Source: Brucellaceae bacterium
Lineage (GTDB): Bacteria; Pseudomonadota; Alphaproteobacteria; Rhizobiales; Rhizobiaceae
Assembly (NCBI GenBank): GCA_031253705.1
Contig: JAIRVW010000211.1
Location: 1-6,461 of the forward strand
Direction of reading: 5' to 3'
Length of the DNA stretch: 6,461 bases
In this document: positions 5,343 through 6,461 of the stretch, one piece after another
Layout: every line of letters begins with the position of its first letter
Numbering within the stretch: position 1 is the first letter of the stretch
Translations under genes and position numbers: made by a program
Notes under the pieces: generated by a model
The model's database searches: none
Told to the model about the DNA's origin: nothing
The model's input: the letters and a program-made list of their open reading frames with translations, nothing else

Positions 5343-5407
5343 GCACCTTAAGGCAATGGCCAATATTCAATATTATGCGCGTTTGAGGGCAGGTAAAAAG
5401 GATAAGC

Positions 5408-6445
5408 ATGTCGGGACTTGCACTTCAGAATATCGTGAAAGAATTCGGGAATTTTCGCGCAGTCAATAATGTTGACCTGCATGTACCACACGGCACATTC
5501 GTTTGTATGCTGGGGCCGTCCGGCTGCGGGAAGACAACATTATTACGTATGATCGCAGGTCTTGATCTGCCAACTACCGGCAAAATTGCACTGGATGATC
5601 AGGATATTACCCGCATGCCGACCCATAAACGGGAGCTCGGCATGGTGTTTCAGTCACTGGCATTGTTCCCGCATTTATCGGTCGGAGAGAATATTGCTTA
5701 TCCGTTGCGGATCCGTGGTGCAGGTAAGCAAGAGCAGAAACAGCGTGTGGATGAACTGCTGGATATGATCCATCTCAAGGGGTTCGCTGACCGGCCTGTG
5801 GCAAAGTTATCCGGCGGGCAACGACAGCGCGTGGCTATTGCCCGTGCCTTGACGATAGCGCCAAAACTATTTTTGCTTGATGAACCACTCTCGGCGCTGG
5901 ACGCAAAATTGCGCGAAGCAATGCAGGTTGAGTTGCGGCAACTACAACAGCGGCTTGGTATTACGACCATTGTTGTGACGCATGATCAGCGTGAAGCAAT
6001 GACAATGGCTGATACGGTTGTGGTGATGAATGGTGGCGAAATTCGTCAGGTTGCTCCGCCGATCGAGATTTATCGCCGTCCGGCGGATAGTTTTGTGGCA
6101 GATTTTATCGGGCAAACTAATTTGCTGGAACTTGAGAAAGATGCCGCTCAGCGCGTGCTGGCCTTCGGACAACCGGTTGAGGCTGTCACTATGCCTGACG
6201 ATCTTGCCAAGGGTATTCTATGTGTACGCCCTGAGGATATTGAGCTTATTGCGCCGCGCGAAGGAGTTCTGTCAGGGCAGGTGTCTTTCATTCGCGATCT
6301 GGGAGCAACAACAGAAACTTTTATTGATGTTGCCGGCAGGCAAATAGTTGCGGTTTCAACGCAAAGAGAGAATACGCAAATTAAAGTCGGGCAGATGGTT
6401 GGTATTGCGTTTGCTCAGGATAACAGCGTGGTGCTGCGCAAATGA
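5408..6445 (+). CDS. PotA-like ABC transporter ATP-binding protein
   Basis: A 345-residue ATPase that powers the importer from the cytoplasmic side of the inner membrane. All nucleotide-binding motifs are intact: Walker A GPSGCGKTT (36-44), Q-loop Gln82, signature LSGGQRQR (134-141), Walker B LFLLDEP (154-160) with catalytic Glu159, D-loop SALD, and switch His192. Residues 230-345 form the C-terminal regulatory extension with a TOBE-like domain (FVADFIGQTNLLE, then CVRPEDIEL at 272-280) typical of the PotA/MalK/FbpC subfamily. AAGGA (5398-5402) lies 5 nt before the ATG. The gene follows the binding-protein gene after a 138-bp gap holding two hairpins, and its TGA stop overlaps the next start as ATGA. 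Assignment to polyamine-type transport rests on the PotD-like partner, because the ATPase alone does not define the substrate. Confidence 0.94.
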   Translation: MSGLALQNIVKEFGNFRAVNNVDLHVPHGTFVCMLGPSGCGKTTLLRMIAGLDLPTTGKIALDDQDITRMPTHKRELGMVFQSLALFPHLSVGENIAYPLRIRGAGKQEQKQRVDELLDMIHLKGFADRPVAKLSGGQRQRVAIARALTIAPKLFLLDEPLSALDAKLREAMQVELRQLQQRLGITTIVVTHDQREAMTMADTVVVMNGGEIRQVAPPIEIYRRPADSFVADFIGQTNLLELEKDAAQRVLAFGQPVEAVTMPDDLAKGILCVRPEDIELIAPREGVLSGQVSFIRDLGATTETFIDVAGRQIVAVSTQRENTQIKVGQMVGIAFAQDNSVVLRK

Positions 6446-6461
6446 GACGTGAACCGCCACA
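6442..6461 (+). CDS. Start of next gene, probably the transporter permease (5' end only)
   Basis: An ATG at 6442-6444 overlaps the ATPase stop (ATGA) and is followed by an open frame reading MRREPP to the window edge. The 4-bp overlap and the missing permease components make a PotB-like permease the natural expectation. Only six full codons are visible, no clear Shine-Dalgarno precedes it, and no domain can be recognised, so the product is an inference from operon position alone. Confidence 0.5.

Noticed and set aside
5361..5374. Tandem CAATATT repeat before the ATPase gene
   Set aside because: Two 7-bp AT-rich copies are too short to support a function; noted only within the gap description.
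5356..5469. A 37-codon plus-strand frame starting at ATG 5356 and running into the ATPase gene
   Set aside because: It overlaps the ATPase gene out of frame, has AAGG only 2 nt before the ATG and shows no recognisable motif; probably chance.

Overview
The window looks like a chromosomal or chromid segment of an alphaproteobacterium, most likely order Hyphomicrobiales (Rhizobiales; Brucellaceae-like). This is inferred from the protein sequences (rhizobial-style ROK kinase, CutC, ureohydrolase and PotD/PotA-type transporter) and from base composition that looks moderate (about half G+C by eye, not computed). The genus cannot be fixed from the sequence alone. No mobile element, rRNA, tRNA or CRISPR array was seen.

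Layout. (1) Positions 1-1877, plus strand: the 3' end of an oligopeptide-type (DppC/OppC) ABC permease, then a ROK-family sugar kinase, then a CutC-family TIM-barrel protein. Gaps are only 9-11 nt, and each Shine-Dalgarno overlaps the preceding stop codon. This is the tail of an uptake-plus-phosphorylation operon, probably for an amino sugar or oligosaccharide. (2) Positions 1915-2817, minus strand: a GcvA-like LysR regulator, convergent with cutC and divergent from the next operon. (3) Positions 2818-3022: a compact divergent control region. It holds a perfect 19-bp dyad of LysR type, back-to-back candidate promoters, and an untranslated leader with potentially competing hairpins. (4) Positions 3023-6461, plus strand: an agmatinase/ureohydrolase, a Tat-exported PotD-like binding protein, a PotA-like ATPase, and the first codons of a further gene, presumably a permease, starting inside the ATPase stop.

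How the genes fit together. The second cluster reads as a LysR-controlled system that imports a polyamine-like or guanidino compound and removes its guanidino group as urea in the cytoplasm. The true substrate (agmatine, guanidinobutyrate, guanidinopropionate or guanidine) cannot be read from sequence alone. Strong hairpins lie before and after the binding-protein gene, a usual arrangement for making more binding protein than ATPase and permease.

Most of the window is ordinary metabolic and transport sequence. The items most worth a second look are the control region at 2839-3000, a frame-changing 14-bp tandem duplication across the ureohydrolase stop codon, the two hairpins at 5274-5342, and the sugar-operon setting of CutC. 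I see no convincing evidence for a wholly new defence or mobile system.
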